This document shows positions 33,992-43,034 of a DNA stretch of 64,000 nucleotides, piece after piece. A program made the translations under genes and the position numbers. Below the pieces are notes generated by a model that saw only the letters and a program-made list of their open reading frames with translations, did no database searches and was not told the origin of the DNA. This stretch comes from an uncultured Bacteroidales bacterium (GTDB lineage: Bacteria > Bacteroidota > Bacteroidia > Bacteroidales > UBA932), in the NCBI GenBank assembly GCA_900321655.1, contig ONWU01000014.1, forward strand, positions 61,208 through 125,207, in the 5' to 3' direction. Positions within the stretch are counted from its first letter, which is position 1. Every line of letters starts with the position of its first letter.

Positions 33992-34420
33992 CTACAGATC
34001 ATAATCCTTGATGGCATCTGCCACCAGCTTCTTATACCCGGCAACGGCTGCCTCGATGGCCTTCTTGTTGACGGCAATGTCTTCCGCATTCTTGCTGATA
34101 AAGGGCTGAAGGGCGGCCTGGGCCTCTTCCACCTGCTGCGCAAAAAGAATGTCTGCAGCGGCAAGGACCTCGTAGTCTGCCTTCATCTGTTCATTCAATG
34201 CAACCAGCTGGGGAACAACATCGTCTTGATAGGACTCAAGGACAAACCGCAGCGTATTAATCTGCGTTTTCATATCCAAATCAGAGGCCGTCAGTTGACT
34301 CTTCATAGCCTCGACCTCTTTTTGAAGGCCATCAAATTCTTCCCGTTTGTGATCGCAAGATACAATTGCCAAAGAAGCGGCAAGCACTATGGGAATGATG
34401 GGGGAGAAAAATACTTTCAT
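33992..34420 (-). CDS. Giant coiled-coil lipoprotein, copy 2: N-terminal fragment
   Basis: The 142 residues contain the lipoprotein signal (lipobox LAIVSC, Cys22) and the first coiled-coil stretch (QLTASDLDMKTQINTLRFVL, ADYEVLAAADILFAQQVEEA). The segment after the lipid Cys (DHKREEFDGLQ) differs from the TQEVKTSDF shared by the other three copies. The frame ends at KDYDL, where about 13 codons present in copies 1 and 4 are missing. The start lies 19 bases after the copy 3 stop, so copies 3, 2 and 1 look co-transcribed. Confidence 0.82.
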   Translation of the reverse strand: MKVFFSPIIPIVLAASLAIVSCDHKREEFDGLQKEVEAMKSQLTASDLDMKTQINTLRFVLESYQDDVVPQLVALNEQMKADYEVLAAADILFAQQVEEAQAALQPFISKNAEDIAVNKKAIEAAVAGYKKLVADAIKDYDL

Positions 34421-34439
34421 AATTAAAATTCGTTGCTAT

Positions 34440-34605
34440 TTATTGAACGTTTACTTTCACAGTATAGAAGTAGTCTTTCCAGACGGTGTTGGCTTTAATC
34501 ACAACTGTGTATGTGCCGGCGGCAACGCCAGTGGTCTTCAGCGTGACGTAGTCGGGGGTATTGGCATCCTTAAGAGCCCATCCGGAGAAGGAAGTGCTGC
34601 CGTTA
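34440..34605 (-). pseudogene. Giant coiled-coil lipoprotein, copy 3: C-terminal fragment
   Basis: This frame reads NGSTSFSGWALKD and then the conserved end KDYFYTVKVNVQ. The copy 3 body leaves the frame directly after GHYIYF, so roughly 30 codons found in copies 1 and 4 are absent between them. The fragment begins with the same 99-base block as the end of copy 2. Confidence 0.78.
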
Positions 34606-37600
34606 TGAAATAGATGTAGTGTCCAAGAACGTCCTGCATCATCAGTTCTACCAGACCCTCTCCGCCGCCATCAATGATGGAGGGATTGATCGGATTCGGC
34701 TGCGTGGCCGCAATGGGATTGGCTTGTTTGAGGGTGACACTCTCCACGGGCGCACCGTTCACATACATCTTATCACTGCCGGGCACCAGGAACTCCGTGT
34801 TGTCGGATTTAACATACAGGGAGCTCTTCACTCCCACGGAAGGGACCTGGGAATAGTATTTCACATTGGTAGCCCGAGGAAGACCTTCAGAAGGCACAAA
34901 AGTTTCTTCTACCTCAACACCTTGCGTAGCATTCACCAGGCTGAACCGCGGGATCAGCCGGAACTGATTGTCCTTGTAATGAGCGGGAGTCACTTCGTGC
35001 TCAGTGCCTCCCTCGTTGTACTTCACCTGGACATAGTTGGAGAAATTAAGCAGATCCAGTTCTGTCTGCACTTTGGTTATGGCATCCGGACCGCCCTGCC
35101 AGCCAATGGGCACCTGGAAGGTGTCCTGACCATTGGTAACAAAACGATAATCGTATTTAGGCTCAACGCTGATGGGCCAGGTAATATAAATCTTCAGACC
35201 CACACGCGACCTCATAACTATAGTCCAAGGTTTGTTTTCACAGTCAGAGCCACTGGCAATCTGATGCAGGATATCCGATTTCAGTTTGCCCTCCTTTGAG
35301 TACATACGGATGTAGAAGGGGATCCATATAGTAGTTTCGAAATCAAAATTGGCGCCAACTCCTTCTGCCGTTATAACTTCCAAACAGTGATCATTCATAT
35401 TGAACTCTCCCCAATCACCGAAAACGCTTTCTTTTGAATAATTGGGAGGGAGGACTCCCTTGGCTTTATAGGCGGCCATTAAGGCATCCGAGAAATCGAC
35501 CGATTTAATGTCATAAGACTTCTTCGACGTATTATACTGGTCTCCAAGAAGCTTTACTTTTATGGCCGGGACGGTTATCTGGATATCCCCCGTATAACGG
35601 TCTACGGTAGTGATGGTAACCGTAGTGCTATCACCTCCGGTGGAATACGGAGGCAGGTTATACGTACCCGTGCAAGAATAGGTTTCTCCCAATCTCACAC
35701 CTTTAACTTCAAACCGAGTCAAAGATATCGTCTTCTTAGCACTGTCAACTTCATAGACGTTAAAGTCAAAGATGATGCCGGCAGGGAAAGGAGTCCCGTC
35801 GAAAGCAAACGACTTACCTGCAAAATCGTCAACAGTAAGGCCAAACACCTTGTTAGATCCATCCACTACGCGGTTCTCGGTCCCCACAGTCAATGTGGGC
35901 TTAACTTCTAGAAGATGATGACTACGCACATAACCTTCCCATGCAGCAGGATTTTTATCCCTGTTAAGATAATCCACGTAGGCATCGCGAATATACTCCC
36001 ACCTCATTGTGTAAGGAACCTTCAGATGGAATGTGCCCGTGTGCTGCTTGATTGTAACCTGCAAATTCGCGGTCACTGTACCCACACCATCGGTAAATCC
36101 AAAACTATATTTTTTATTCTGATTAATATGAGTCTTGGTTACTTTCATATTGTCGTTATCGCCGTCCTTGATCTTCACAGAGAACGTGGACGCGGAGCCA
36201 TCAAAATAATCGGCAATGCTTGCACAGTCTCCCTCATACTTGGCAACATTTACTTTAACCTCCGGCATATCATACCCCAACGCCTTGAACTGGGAGAAGG
36301 TACGTTTTTTCCCTTCCTGGTCCGTTCCGGCCATTTCATAGCCTTCAAAAATGGAAGTGTGAGTTTCGCCGTCTGTGTACTCAATATCCAGCGTTTTTAA
36401 TTCATCCTTTGCAATCTCAGAGCCGGGATCAACCTCCCCCTTCGTAACATCGGGCTTGTAGATATGGTCATAATCAATATTGATGACAGCGATTGCATGA
36501 AGCTTAGCCTGCACATATTCAGAGGCCACGTGAACGTTATAATCTTCATTGTCAACTCTCAGGGAGATGGCATACTTATCCAGATTCCCTCCCGCCGGGT
36601 CAAAGTTCTTATGGGAAAGGAAAAAGGTCATCTTTCCGGTTTTGTCATCACCGGTGGCATCTTTGATAAAAAGCTGGGGATCGGTATCCGCAGCACGCGT
36701 CTGCAGCTCGGAATCTATGTCAAAGGTGAAAGGCAGAGCCACACCGGCGGCGATGGCATCGTTGACGGCCTTGGCCAGGGGTTGGGCCAGGTGGGCAGGA
36801 GCCACCTTGTATACCACAGCAAATCCAGAACCAACGTTATAGTCCTTGTAAACATTACCTACCTTAATGAACGGAATGCCGAACTTGAGATCCTGGTACT
36901 GAGGAACGAACACAAGCGACTGGATATACTGCTGGAGCTTACCAATCTCTTTCTGGAGCTTTGCAATCTCTGCATCCGTTTTATCAATCCGGCCGGAAAT
37001 GAGGCCTATCTGGATCTGGATGGCCTGGTCCAACTGGTCTACGGCATAGGCAATGGAACCCTCCGTATCCTTGTCTCCATTGATGAGGGCAATCTTTTCC
37101 TCGATGGCGGGAAGCAGGGCCTTGATTACTTCCTCCTTCTGCTCCAGGAGTTCGTTCAGAACCGCTATCTTATTCTCCAGGTTGGTCTTGGCGGTCTTCA
37201 GAGCTGCAATATCGCCTTCGTTGTTGGTTATCCTTACGTCAAGTTTACCAATCTCGGTAGCATTGGCCTGGATCAGACCCTTAATGACCGTGATTTCGGT
37301 CTGGATATTCTCAACGTCTCCCTTGACAGCTTCAAGGTCTGCCTCAAGGCCATCGATCTCGCCCTTAAGTTCTTCCTTCAGCTCATTCAGATGCTCAATG
37401 ATATCCTCGTGCAGGGCCTTGATCTGCTGCTTCACAGAACCCTTGACGGTCTCATCACCGTTAAGGACGTCCAGCATCTCTTCTATAGCCTTGATCTCAT
37501 TATCCATAGCGGAGCCCAACAACTGGAGCTGTTCCAGGGTACCATTGAAGCTGGCGATGTCTGTTTCAACCTTTCCCATCCACTCGATAAAGGTGGTAAG

Positions 37601-37984
37601 GAAAGCCTGGAACACGTCCTGGTCCAGTTTCTTTTCCTCAAGGGCTTCCAGATTGCCTTCCAGACCAACCATAGAAGCCTCCAGCGCTTCGATAGCATCT
37701 CCTATCTCGGGGATGGTCTCCTCATTGAGCTTCTTGATGGCAGCCTCGTTGGCTTCAATGCGCTCTGCCAGGGCATCGGTGGTGGCCTTTACCGTGGCTT
37801 CCAGGGCGTCGGTGTAAGCGATGGCAGCCGCAAGGTTGGCGTCCACTTTCTCCTCCAGCTCTTTCATGGCGGCAGCAAGATCCTCTATGGAGCCCTGAGT
37901 CTCCTCCATCGTGGCAGCCAGGTCATCGATGGAACCGGAAAGAGCCGCAACGGCTTCGTCAATCGCTTCCTTGTAGGTATCCAT
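34538..37984 (-). CDS. Giant coiled-coil lipoprotein, copy 3: main body (broken at both ends)
   Basis: This frame carries the coiled coil (MDTYKEAIDEAVAALSG onward), the LVFVPQYQDLKFGIPF junction and the beta-rich part through YDYRFVTNGQDTFQVPIGW to GHYIYF. The first in-frame ATG within the homologous part is at 37984. Homology begins at about 38033, and the open frame further upstream is out of register with the family. The middle (about residues 600-950 of the protein) is quite different from copies 1, 2 and 4, while both flanks are highly conserved. That pattern suggests a diversifying exposed region. Confidence 0.82.
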   Translation of the reverse strand: MDTYKEAIDEAVAALSGSIDDLAATMEETQGSIEDLAAAMKELEEKVDANLAAAIAYTDALEATVKATTDALAERIEANEAAIKKLNEETIPEIGDAIEALEASMVGLEGNLEALEEKKLDQDVFQAFLTTFIEWMGKVETDIASFNGTLEQLQLLGSAMDNEIKAIEEMLDVLNGDETVKGSVKQQIKALHEDIIEHLNELKEELKGEIDGLEADLEAVKGDVENIQTEITVIKGLIQANATEIGKLDVRITNNEGDIAALKTAKTNLENKIAVLNELLEQKEEVIKALLPAIEEKIALINGDKDTEGSIAYAVDQLDQAIQIQIGLISGRIDKTDAEIAKLQKEIGKLQQYIQSLVFVPQYQDLKFGIPFIKVGNVYKDYNVGSGFAVVYKVAPAHLAQPLAKAVNDAIAAGVALPFTFDIDSELQTRAADTDPQLFIKDATGDDKTGKMTFFLSHKNFDPAGGNLDKYAISLRVDNEDYNVHVASEYVQAKLHAIAVINIDYDHIYKPDVTKGEVDPGSEIAKDELKTLDIEYTDGETHTSIFEGYEMAGTDQEGKKRTFSQFKALGYDMPEVKVNVAKYEGDCASIADYFDGSASTFSVKIKDGDNDNMKVTKTHINQNKKYSFGFTDGVGTVTANLQVTIKQHTGTFHLKVPYTMRWEYIRDAYVDYLNRDKNPAAWEGYVRSHHLLEVKPTLTVGTENRVVDGSNKVFGLTVDDFAGKSFAFDGTPFPAGIIFDFNVYEVDSAKKTISLTRFEVKGVRLGETYSCTGTYNLPPYSTGGDSTTVTITTVDRYTGDIQITVPAIKVKLLGDQYNTSKKSYDIKSVDFSDALMAAYKAKGVLPPNYSKESVFGDWGEFNMNDHCLEVITAEGVGANFDFETTIWIPFYIRMYSKEGKLKSDILHQIASGSDCENKPWTIVMRSRVGLKIYITWPISVEPKYDYRFVTNGQDTFQVPIGWQGGPDAITKVQTELDLLNFSNYVQVKYNEGGTEHEVTPAHYKDNQFRLIPRFSLVNATQGVEVEETFVPSEGLPRATNVKYYSQVPSVGVKSSLYVKSDNTEFLVPGSDKMYVNGAPVESVTLKQANPIAATQPNPINPSIIDGGGEGLVELMMQDVLGHYIYFITAALPSPDGLLRMPIPPTTSR

Positions 37985-38009
37985 CTGGGAAGCCAGGGTG
38001 GCCAGAAAC

Positions 38010-38390
38010 TCATCCTGAACGCCATCTACAGATAGCGGCAATGTCTTCTGCGTCCTGGTCGATAGCAGCCTGAAGGGAGGCCTGGGCCTCTTCCACCTGC
38101 TGAGCAAAAAGGATGTCGGCAGCGGCAAGGACCTCGTAGTCGGCCTTCATCTGTTCGTTCAACGCAACCAGTTGGGGCGTAACATCGCTTTTATAGGACT
38201 CAAAGATGAACCGCAGCGTGGTGATCTGAGTCTTATAATCTATATCCGTGGCCTTGAGCTGATTATTCAATGCCTCCACCTCCGATTTCAGGTTCTCAAA
38301 GTCGGAGGTTTTCACTTCCTGCGTGCAAGAAACGAGGGCCAGTGAGAAGGCTAAGGTAATTAGCACGACGGAGTTGAAAATTCTATTCAT
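38010..38390 (-). CDS. Giant coiled-coil lipoprotein, copy 3: N-terminal fragment
   Basis: The 126 residues contain the lipoprotein signal (lipobox LALVSC, Cys22), the shared TQEVKTSDFENLKSEVEALN and the first coiled-coil stretch up to DAEDIAA. The last seven residues (ICRWRSG) are out of frame with the family. About 38 codons are missing before the main body resumes. A -7 box lies about 50 bases upstream, so this copy starts its own transcript, probably together with copies 2 and 1. Confidence 0.82.
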   Translation of the reverse strand: MNRIFNSVVLITLAFSLALVSCTQEVKTSDFENLKSEVEALNNQLKATDIDYKTQITTLRFIFESYKSDVTPQLVALNEQMKADYEVLAAADILFAQQVEEAQASLQAAIDQDAEDIAAICRWRSG

Positions 38391-38440
38391 AAATCAATCT
38401 GTATTGCGTTCGTCAATTTCTGGCTACAATTAGCCAATTA

Positions 38441-38448
38441 CAAAGATA
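38441..38448 (-). promoter_or_regulatory. -7 promoter box of giant lipoprotein copies 3-2-1
   Basis: The minus strand reads TATCTTTG, 50 bases before the copy 3 ATG and downstream of the copy 4 terminator. The surrounding 200 bases are AT-rich and hold no gene. Confidence 0.6.
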
Positions 38449-38531
38449 ATACATAAGTTATACTATTATGTGCTAAAAATAAAAATACACGATTCAAAAA
38501 ACAAAATGAACCGTTGAAACTTGACAATAAA

Positions 38532-38566
38532 TAAAAAAGTACCCGCACCGGGATGGTGCGGGTACC
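38532..38566 (-). terminator. Rho-independent terminator of giant lipoprotein copy 4
   Basis: A perfect 11-bp stem (GTACCCGCACC with its complement) and a five-base loop are followed on the minus strand by six T. It isolates copy 4 from copies 3-2-1. Confidence 0.88.
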
Positions 38567-38596
38567 AGGAGAGAGTATAATTACCAATTCAGATGA

Positions 38597-41500
38597 TTAC
38601 TGATTGACAACAGTTACCGTGTAGAAGTAATCCTTCCAAGTGGTCTTGGCCTTAAGCACAACCGTGTAAGAACCCTTGGCAACGCTACTGTCGGTCTTCA
38701 ACTGGACATTAGCAGGGGTATCAGTAGTCTCAAGAGCCCATCCGGTGGTAGAGGTGCTACCGTTAACGGAATAGATCGAGAAGATCACATCTCCAAAGAT
38801 CTCTTTAATGGTTCCCTTATAAGGGGTCTGACCACTCTGAGATACACCGTTGGCATAGAGGTTGAAGCCCTGAACATCTTTCATCGTGAGCATAACAAGC
38901 GTAGCGGCTCCGGAAGTTATTGTGGTGGTCTCAGTAACGGCGGGCTGTACAGCGGCAATCGGATTAGACTGCTTAACATTTACGCTGGTAATTGCAGTGG
39001 AAGTACCCTCCACATACATCTTGTCACTGTCGGGCACCAGGAACAACTGATTACCGGACTTGATATACAGGGCGCTCTTGACGGCAACGGAAGGGGTCTG
39101 ACCATAGTATTCAACATTGGAGACGCAATCCAGAGCAGTAGCGACAGTGGACTTAGACACCTTAATGTCTGTACTGGCCTCTACAAGGCTGAACTTAGGG
39201 ACGAGCATATAATTAGCATTACCATATTGTGCATAAGGAATGGCGCTATAAGCAGAGTTACCCTCTTTGTACATCACCTTGATATTGTTGGCATTGTCAG
39301 TAATCATATCCAGTTCCACCTTTGCCTTGGTGATTTGACTAGTAGAACCACCAACCCAATCGATCGGCACCTTGAAGGAATTGTCGGCCGTGTTGAGGTT
39401 CCAAGTGTCAAACTTATAATCGTACTTAGGTGCAACACTGATAGGCCAGGTAATCTGAACCTGCTGACCTACATACGACTCAACAGTCAGTGTCCAAGGC
39501 TTCTCCTCACAGTCGGAGCCAGTAGCTACCTGATGCAGAATGGGAGAAGTCAACTTATCTCCATCAGACTTGATCTTGAACGCCCCTAAGCCAGTCAGAG
39601 TAACGTCAGCGGCAAAATTATTATCCAGTCCACCTGTATGTTTTTCAGGGTGCTCATTGCGGAATTCACCAGTAGCGGCAAAAGCGGAAGCTTTAGTGTA
39701 ATCAGCGGGGAAGATTCCCTGAGCGAGATAGGCGTCCATGAATGCCTGTGAAAAATCGTCAGACTCAATAGCATAACGATCTTTAGCCGTATCATACTTC
39801 TCACCAAGAATCTTCACATTCGTAGCAGGAGCGGTGATCTTGATGACATCCGTCTTACGGTCTACGGTCTTGATGGTAACCTCAGCTTTGACACCTTCCG
39901 TGGAATATTCATTCACGTTATACGTACCACTACAAGTATACGTTTTGCCCAGTCGCATACCATTGATTTTGAACTCGTGCAAGGACAAAGTATTCTTACC
40001 CTCAGAGGCATCAACCTTATCAACAGTGAAGTTATAGGTAACTTCAGAGGAAGGAGTCCACGAAGTGTTGAACGTCTTACCCAGAAAATCTTCAACCGTA
40101 AGTCCGAACACCTTGTTGGAGCCATCCAGGACGAGGTCCTGACCGTCAACGGTCATGGTGGGCGTCACCACGAAAGTATTTACCTCCGGATCAGGAGCAA
40201 CAGCAGCCTTATACTCGCGAACGTATTCCTTGGTGAAAGAGGATATATTGGCATGATCCACATCAGCATCCATAGCATAGTTCCAGGTCATCGTGAAAGG
40301 AATATTCACCTGGAAGGTACCGGTGTGCTTCTTGATACCAACAAGCACCTGTGCAGTAAGTGTGGTAGAACCATCGCTGAATTTATATTCATACCAGTCA
40401 ACCTTGGGATCAGTAGTAGCAAGAGGAGTAGTAGTAATACTCTCCTTAGTCTTAACCATATTATCCTTGTCACCATCCTTAATCTTCACAGAGAAAGTAA
40501 CAGGTTTCTCGGTAAGATTGGCAACAATGTTCGCAGTTTGAGATCCGGCAGTCTTCTTAGTGACAGTAGTAGTAACCGTAGGCATATCGTAACCCTTAGC
40601 CTTCCACTGAGAGAAGGTGCGGATGGGACCACTGGTACCTTCCTGGGCAGCCATCTCATATCCGTCAAAGTAGGTGTGAGCCTCACCATCGGTGTAGCAA
40701 AGGGCAAGTTCACCTTCTGCAGTGGCCGGATCAGCATCAATTACCTTTGCAGAAGCGGGATCCACCTCACCAGTGGAGGCATCGGCCTTATAGATTTTGT
40801 CGCCAATGACCGTAAGGGTAGCAATTTCATGAAGCTTAGCCTGTACAAATTCAGAAGCAACGTGAACCTTGAATTCGTCGTTGTCGGCCCGGAGGGAAAT
40901 GGCATATTTGTTAAGATTTCCTTTACCGGCCTCAATTGTAGGCTCAAAGTTCATATGAGCAAGATAGAGGGTAATCTTACCGGTTCCTTCGTCACCAACA
41001 GCTTCCTTGATGATGAGCTTGGGATCGTTATCTGCACGGGTCTTCAGACCGGATTCGATATCGAAGGTGAAAACAGGAGTTGTACCGGCGGCAATGGCGT
41101 CGTTGATAGCCTTTGCAATAGGCTTGGCCAGTTCTACAGGAGCCACTTTATAAACAACAGGGAAGCCCTTTTGAGAATTGTAAGCCTTGTAGGTAGAACC
41201 GATTGCGGTGAAAGGGATACCGAACTTAAGATCCTGGTATTCAGGAACAAACACCAGGGACTGGATACGCTTCTGGAGCTTGCCAATCTCTTTCTGAAGA
41301 TCCGCAATGTCCTGCTCGTTCTTATCGATACGACCAGAGAGGATGTCCAGCTGAGTATAGATAGCTGCGCTCAGCTGAGCCACAGCATACTTGATGGAGC
41401 CGGGCTTATCAGCTTCACCATTGATGATGGCAATATCAGCTTCGAGACCGGAGATAAGTTTTTTGAGTTCGCCTTCCTTCTCGGCAAGAGCAGCCTCAAG

Positions 41501-42835
41501 AGCCTTGATATCTTTTTCAAGCTTCGCCTTGTCTTCCTGGAGTTTAGCGATATCGCCTTCGTTCTTGTCAATACGGCCGGAGAGGTCGCTAATCTGAGTA
41601 GCGTGGTACAGGATCTGACCCTTAATGACAGTGATGTCGGCCTGGATAGTCTTAATGTCCTCCTTGACAGCGTCAAGCTCTTCCTTAAGGCCATCGATCT
41701 TGCCCTCGAGTTCTTCCTTCAGCTCGGCCAGGTGCTCGATGACATCCTCGTGGAGGGCCTTGATCTGCTGCTTCACAGATCCCTTGATGTTCTCGTCACC
41801 GTTGAGAACGTCCAGGGTGGTGTTGATGCTCTTGATCTGGCCATCCATGGATTCATAGAGCATCTGGAGGTACTTGATGGAACCATTGATGCTGGTGATG
41901 CTGTTATCCACCGTGCCCTGCCACTCATTGAAGACAGTGAGGAAAGCCTGGAAGGTTTCCTTGTCCAGCTTCTTAGCCTCGAGGGCTTCCACATTGCCTT
42001 CCAGATCCAAGGCAGCCTCCTGGAGAGCCTCGATGGCTTCCTCGATCTCGGGAATGGTTTCCTCGTTGAGCTTCTTGATGGCTTCCTCATTGGCAGCAAC
42101 GCGCTCTTCGAGGGCCTCGATGGTAGCGTTGACAGAAGCTTCCAGAGCGTCGGTGTAAGCGATGGCAGCGGCAAAGTTGGCATCTACCTTCTCCTCCAGT
42201 TCTTCCATAGCAGCTTCCAGATCCTCTACGGAGCCTTCCACTCCCTCAAGGGTAGCGGCCATTTCCTCAATCGTAGCATCCAGGGTTTCAATAGCCTCGT
42301 CAGTGGCAGCCTTGTAGGTATCGATCTGAGCGGCCAGCAAAGCAAGAGCCTCGTCCTGAGCATTGTCAACGGCAGCCTGGTCTTTCTGGGCTTTCTCAAG
42401 GGCCGCCTGGAAATCCTTAACGGCATCTGCTACCAGCTTCTTGTACTCGGCAATAGCATCCTGGAGAGCCTTCTTGTTGGCGGCAATGTCCTTGGAGTTC
42501 TCGTCGATGGCGGCCTGCAGGCCGTTCTTAGCCTCTTCCAGCTGCTGGGCGAGGATAACGTCGGCAGCAGCGAGAATGTCATAGTCGGCCTTCAGATCTT
42601 CGGTGAGCTGGGCCAGCTGGGGAGTAACCTCGTCCTTGTAGGACTGGAGGACAAACTGCAGCGTGTTGAGCTGAGTCTTCAGATCCACCTCAGAGGCCTT
42701 CAGTTGATTCTTCAGATTCTCAACTTCGGTCTTGAGGCTTTCGAAATCGGAGGTTTTCACCTCCTGCGTACAAGAAACGACTGCCAGAGATCCGGCAATT
42801 ATTCCCAATACCGCGAAGTTCAAAAATTTCTTCAT
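38597..42835 (-). CDS. Giant coiled-coil lipoprotein, copy 4 (intact, most divergent)
   Basis: This 1,412-residue lipoprotein (lipobox AVVSC, Cys22) shares TQEVKTSDFESLKTEVENLK with copies 1 and 3. Heptad-type helix runs to about residue 530, then LVFVPEYQDLKFGIPF leads into beta-rich domains, and the protein ends KDYFYTVTVVNQ. The ATG at 42835 was chosen because it starts a normal lipoprotein signal 49 bases after a -7 box. The open frame extends further upstream without support. Base composition looks less GC-rich than the flanking genes. It has its own promoter and terminator. The function is unknown, and a surface filament or adhesin is only a guess. Confidence 0.88.
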   Translation of the reverse strand: MKKFLNFAVLGIIAGSLAVVSCTQEVKTSDFESLKTEVENLKNQLKASEVDLKTQLNTLQFVLQSYKDEVTPQLAQLTEDLKADYDILAAADVILAQQLEEAKNGLQAAIDENSKDIAANKKALQDAIAEYKKLVADAVKDFQAALEKAQKDQAAVDNAQDEALALLAAQIDTYKAATDEAIETLDATIEEMAATLEGVEGSVEDLEAAMEELEEKVDANFAAAIAYTDALEASVNATIEALEERVAANEEAIKKLNEETIPEIEEAIEALQEAALDLEGNVEALEAKKLDKETFQAFLTVFNEWQGTVDNSITSINGSIKYLQMLYESMDGQIKSINTTLDVLNGDENIKGSVKQQIKALHEDVIEHLAELKEELEGKIDGLKEELDAVKEDIKTIQADITVIKGQILYHATQISDLSGRIDKNEGDIAKLQEDKAKLEKDIKALEAALAEKEGELKKLISGLEADIAIINGEADKPGSIKYAVAQLSAAIYTQLDILSGRIDKNEQDIADLQKEIGKLQKRIQSLVFVPEYQDLKFGIPFTAIGSTYKAYNSQKGFPVVYKVAPVELAKPIAKAINDAIAAGTTPVFTFDIESGLKTRADNDPKLIIKEAVGDEGTGKITLYLAHMNFEPTIEAGKGNLNKYAISLRADNDEFKVHVASEFVQAKLHEIATLTVIGDKIYKADASTGEVDPASAKVIDADPATAEGELALCYTDGEAHTYFDGYEMAAQEGTSGPIRTFSQWKAKGYDMPTVTTTVTKKTAGSQTANIVANLTEKPVTFSVKIKDGDKDNMVKTKESITTTPLATTDPKVDWYEYKFSDGSTTLTAQVLVGIKKHTGTFQVNIPFTMTWNYAMDADVDHANISSFTKEYVREYKAAVAPDPEVNTFVVTPTMTVDGQDLVLDGSNKVFGLTVEDFLGKTFNTSWTPSSEVTYNFTVDKVDASEGKNTLSLHEFKINGMRLGKTYTCSGTYNVNEYSTEGVKAEVTIKTVDRKTDVIKITAPATNVKILGEKYDTAKDRYAIESDDFSQAFMDAYLAQGIFPADYTKASAFAATGEFRNEHPEKHTGGLDNNFAADVTLTGLGAFKIKSDGDKLTSPILHQVATGSDCEEKPWTLTVESYVGQQVQITWPISVAPKYDYKFDTWNLNTADNSFKVPIDWVGGSTSQITKAKVELDMITDNANNIKVMYKEGNSAYSAIPYAQYGNANYMLVPKFSLVEASTDIKVSKSTVATALDCVSNVEYYGQTPSVAVKSALYIKSGNQLFLVPDSDKMYVEGTSTAITSVNVKQSNPIAAVQPAVTETTTITSGAATLVMLTMKDVQGFNLYANGVSQSGQTPYKGTIKEIFGDVIFSIYSVNGSTSTTGWALETTDTPANVQLKTDSSVAKGSYTVVLKAKTTWKDYFYTVTVVNQ

Positions 42836-42884
42836 AAATGAATTGGTATTAGTAAAAAAATAAATTTGGCTATTATTCAATATC

Positions 42885-42892
42885 CAAAGATA
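42885..42892 (-). promoter_or_regulatory. -7 promoter box of giant lipoprotein copy 4
   Basis: The minus strand reads TATCTTTG, 49 bases before the ATG at 42835. The 200 bases between this gene and ribF contain no other feature I can support. Confidence 0.62.
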
Positions 42893-43034
42893 GAAAATAT
42901 TTCTTTTCTTCGTGTTTCGTTTTTCAAAAAAACAGGAAGAATAAAGGCAGGAAAGACGCCCTCTCTTGACGCTACGTAAAATAAGCCGCTGAATTCTTGA
43001 CTCTGGGTAAAAAACATGCATTTATGCACGTAAA

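Noticed and set aside
30326-38390. A phase-variable shufflon or silent-cassette system for the giant lipoproteins.
   Set aside because: There are no inverted repeats flanking invertible segments and no recombinase nearby. The shared blocks are direct, about 99-100 nt long, and end where sequence is missing, which fits misassembly better.
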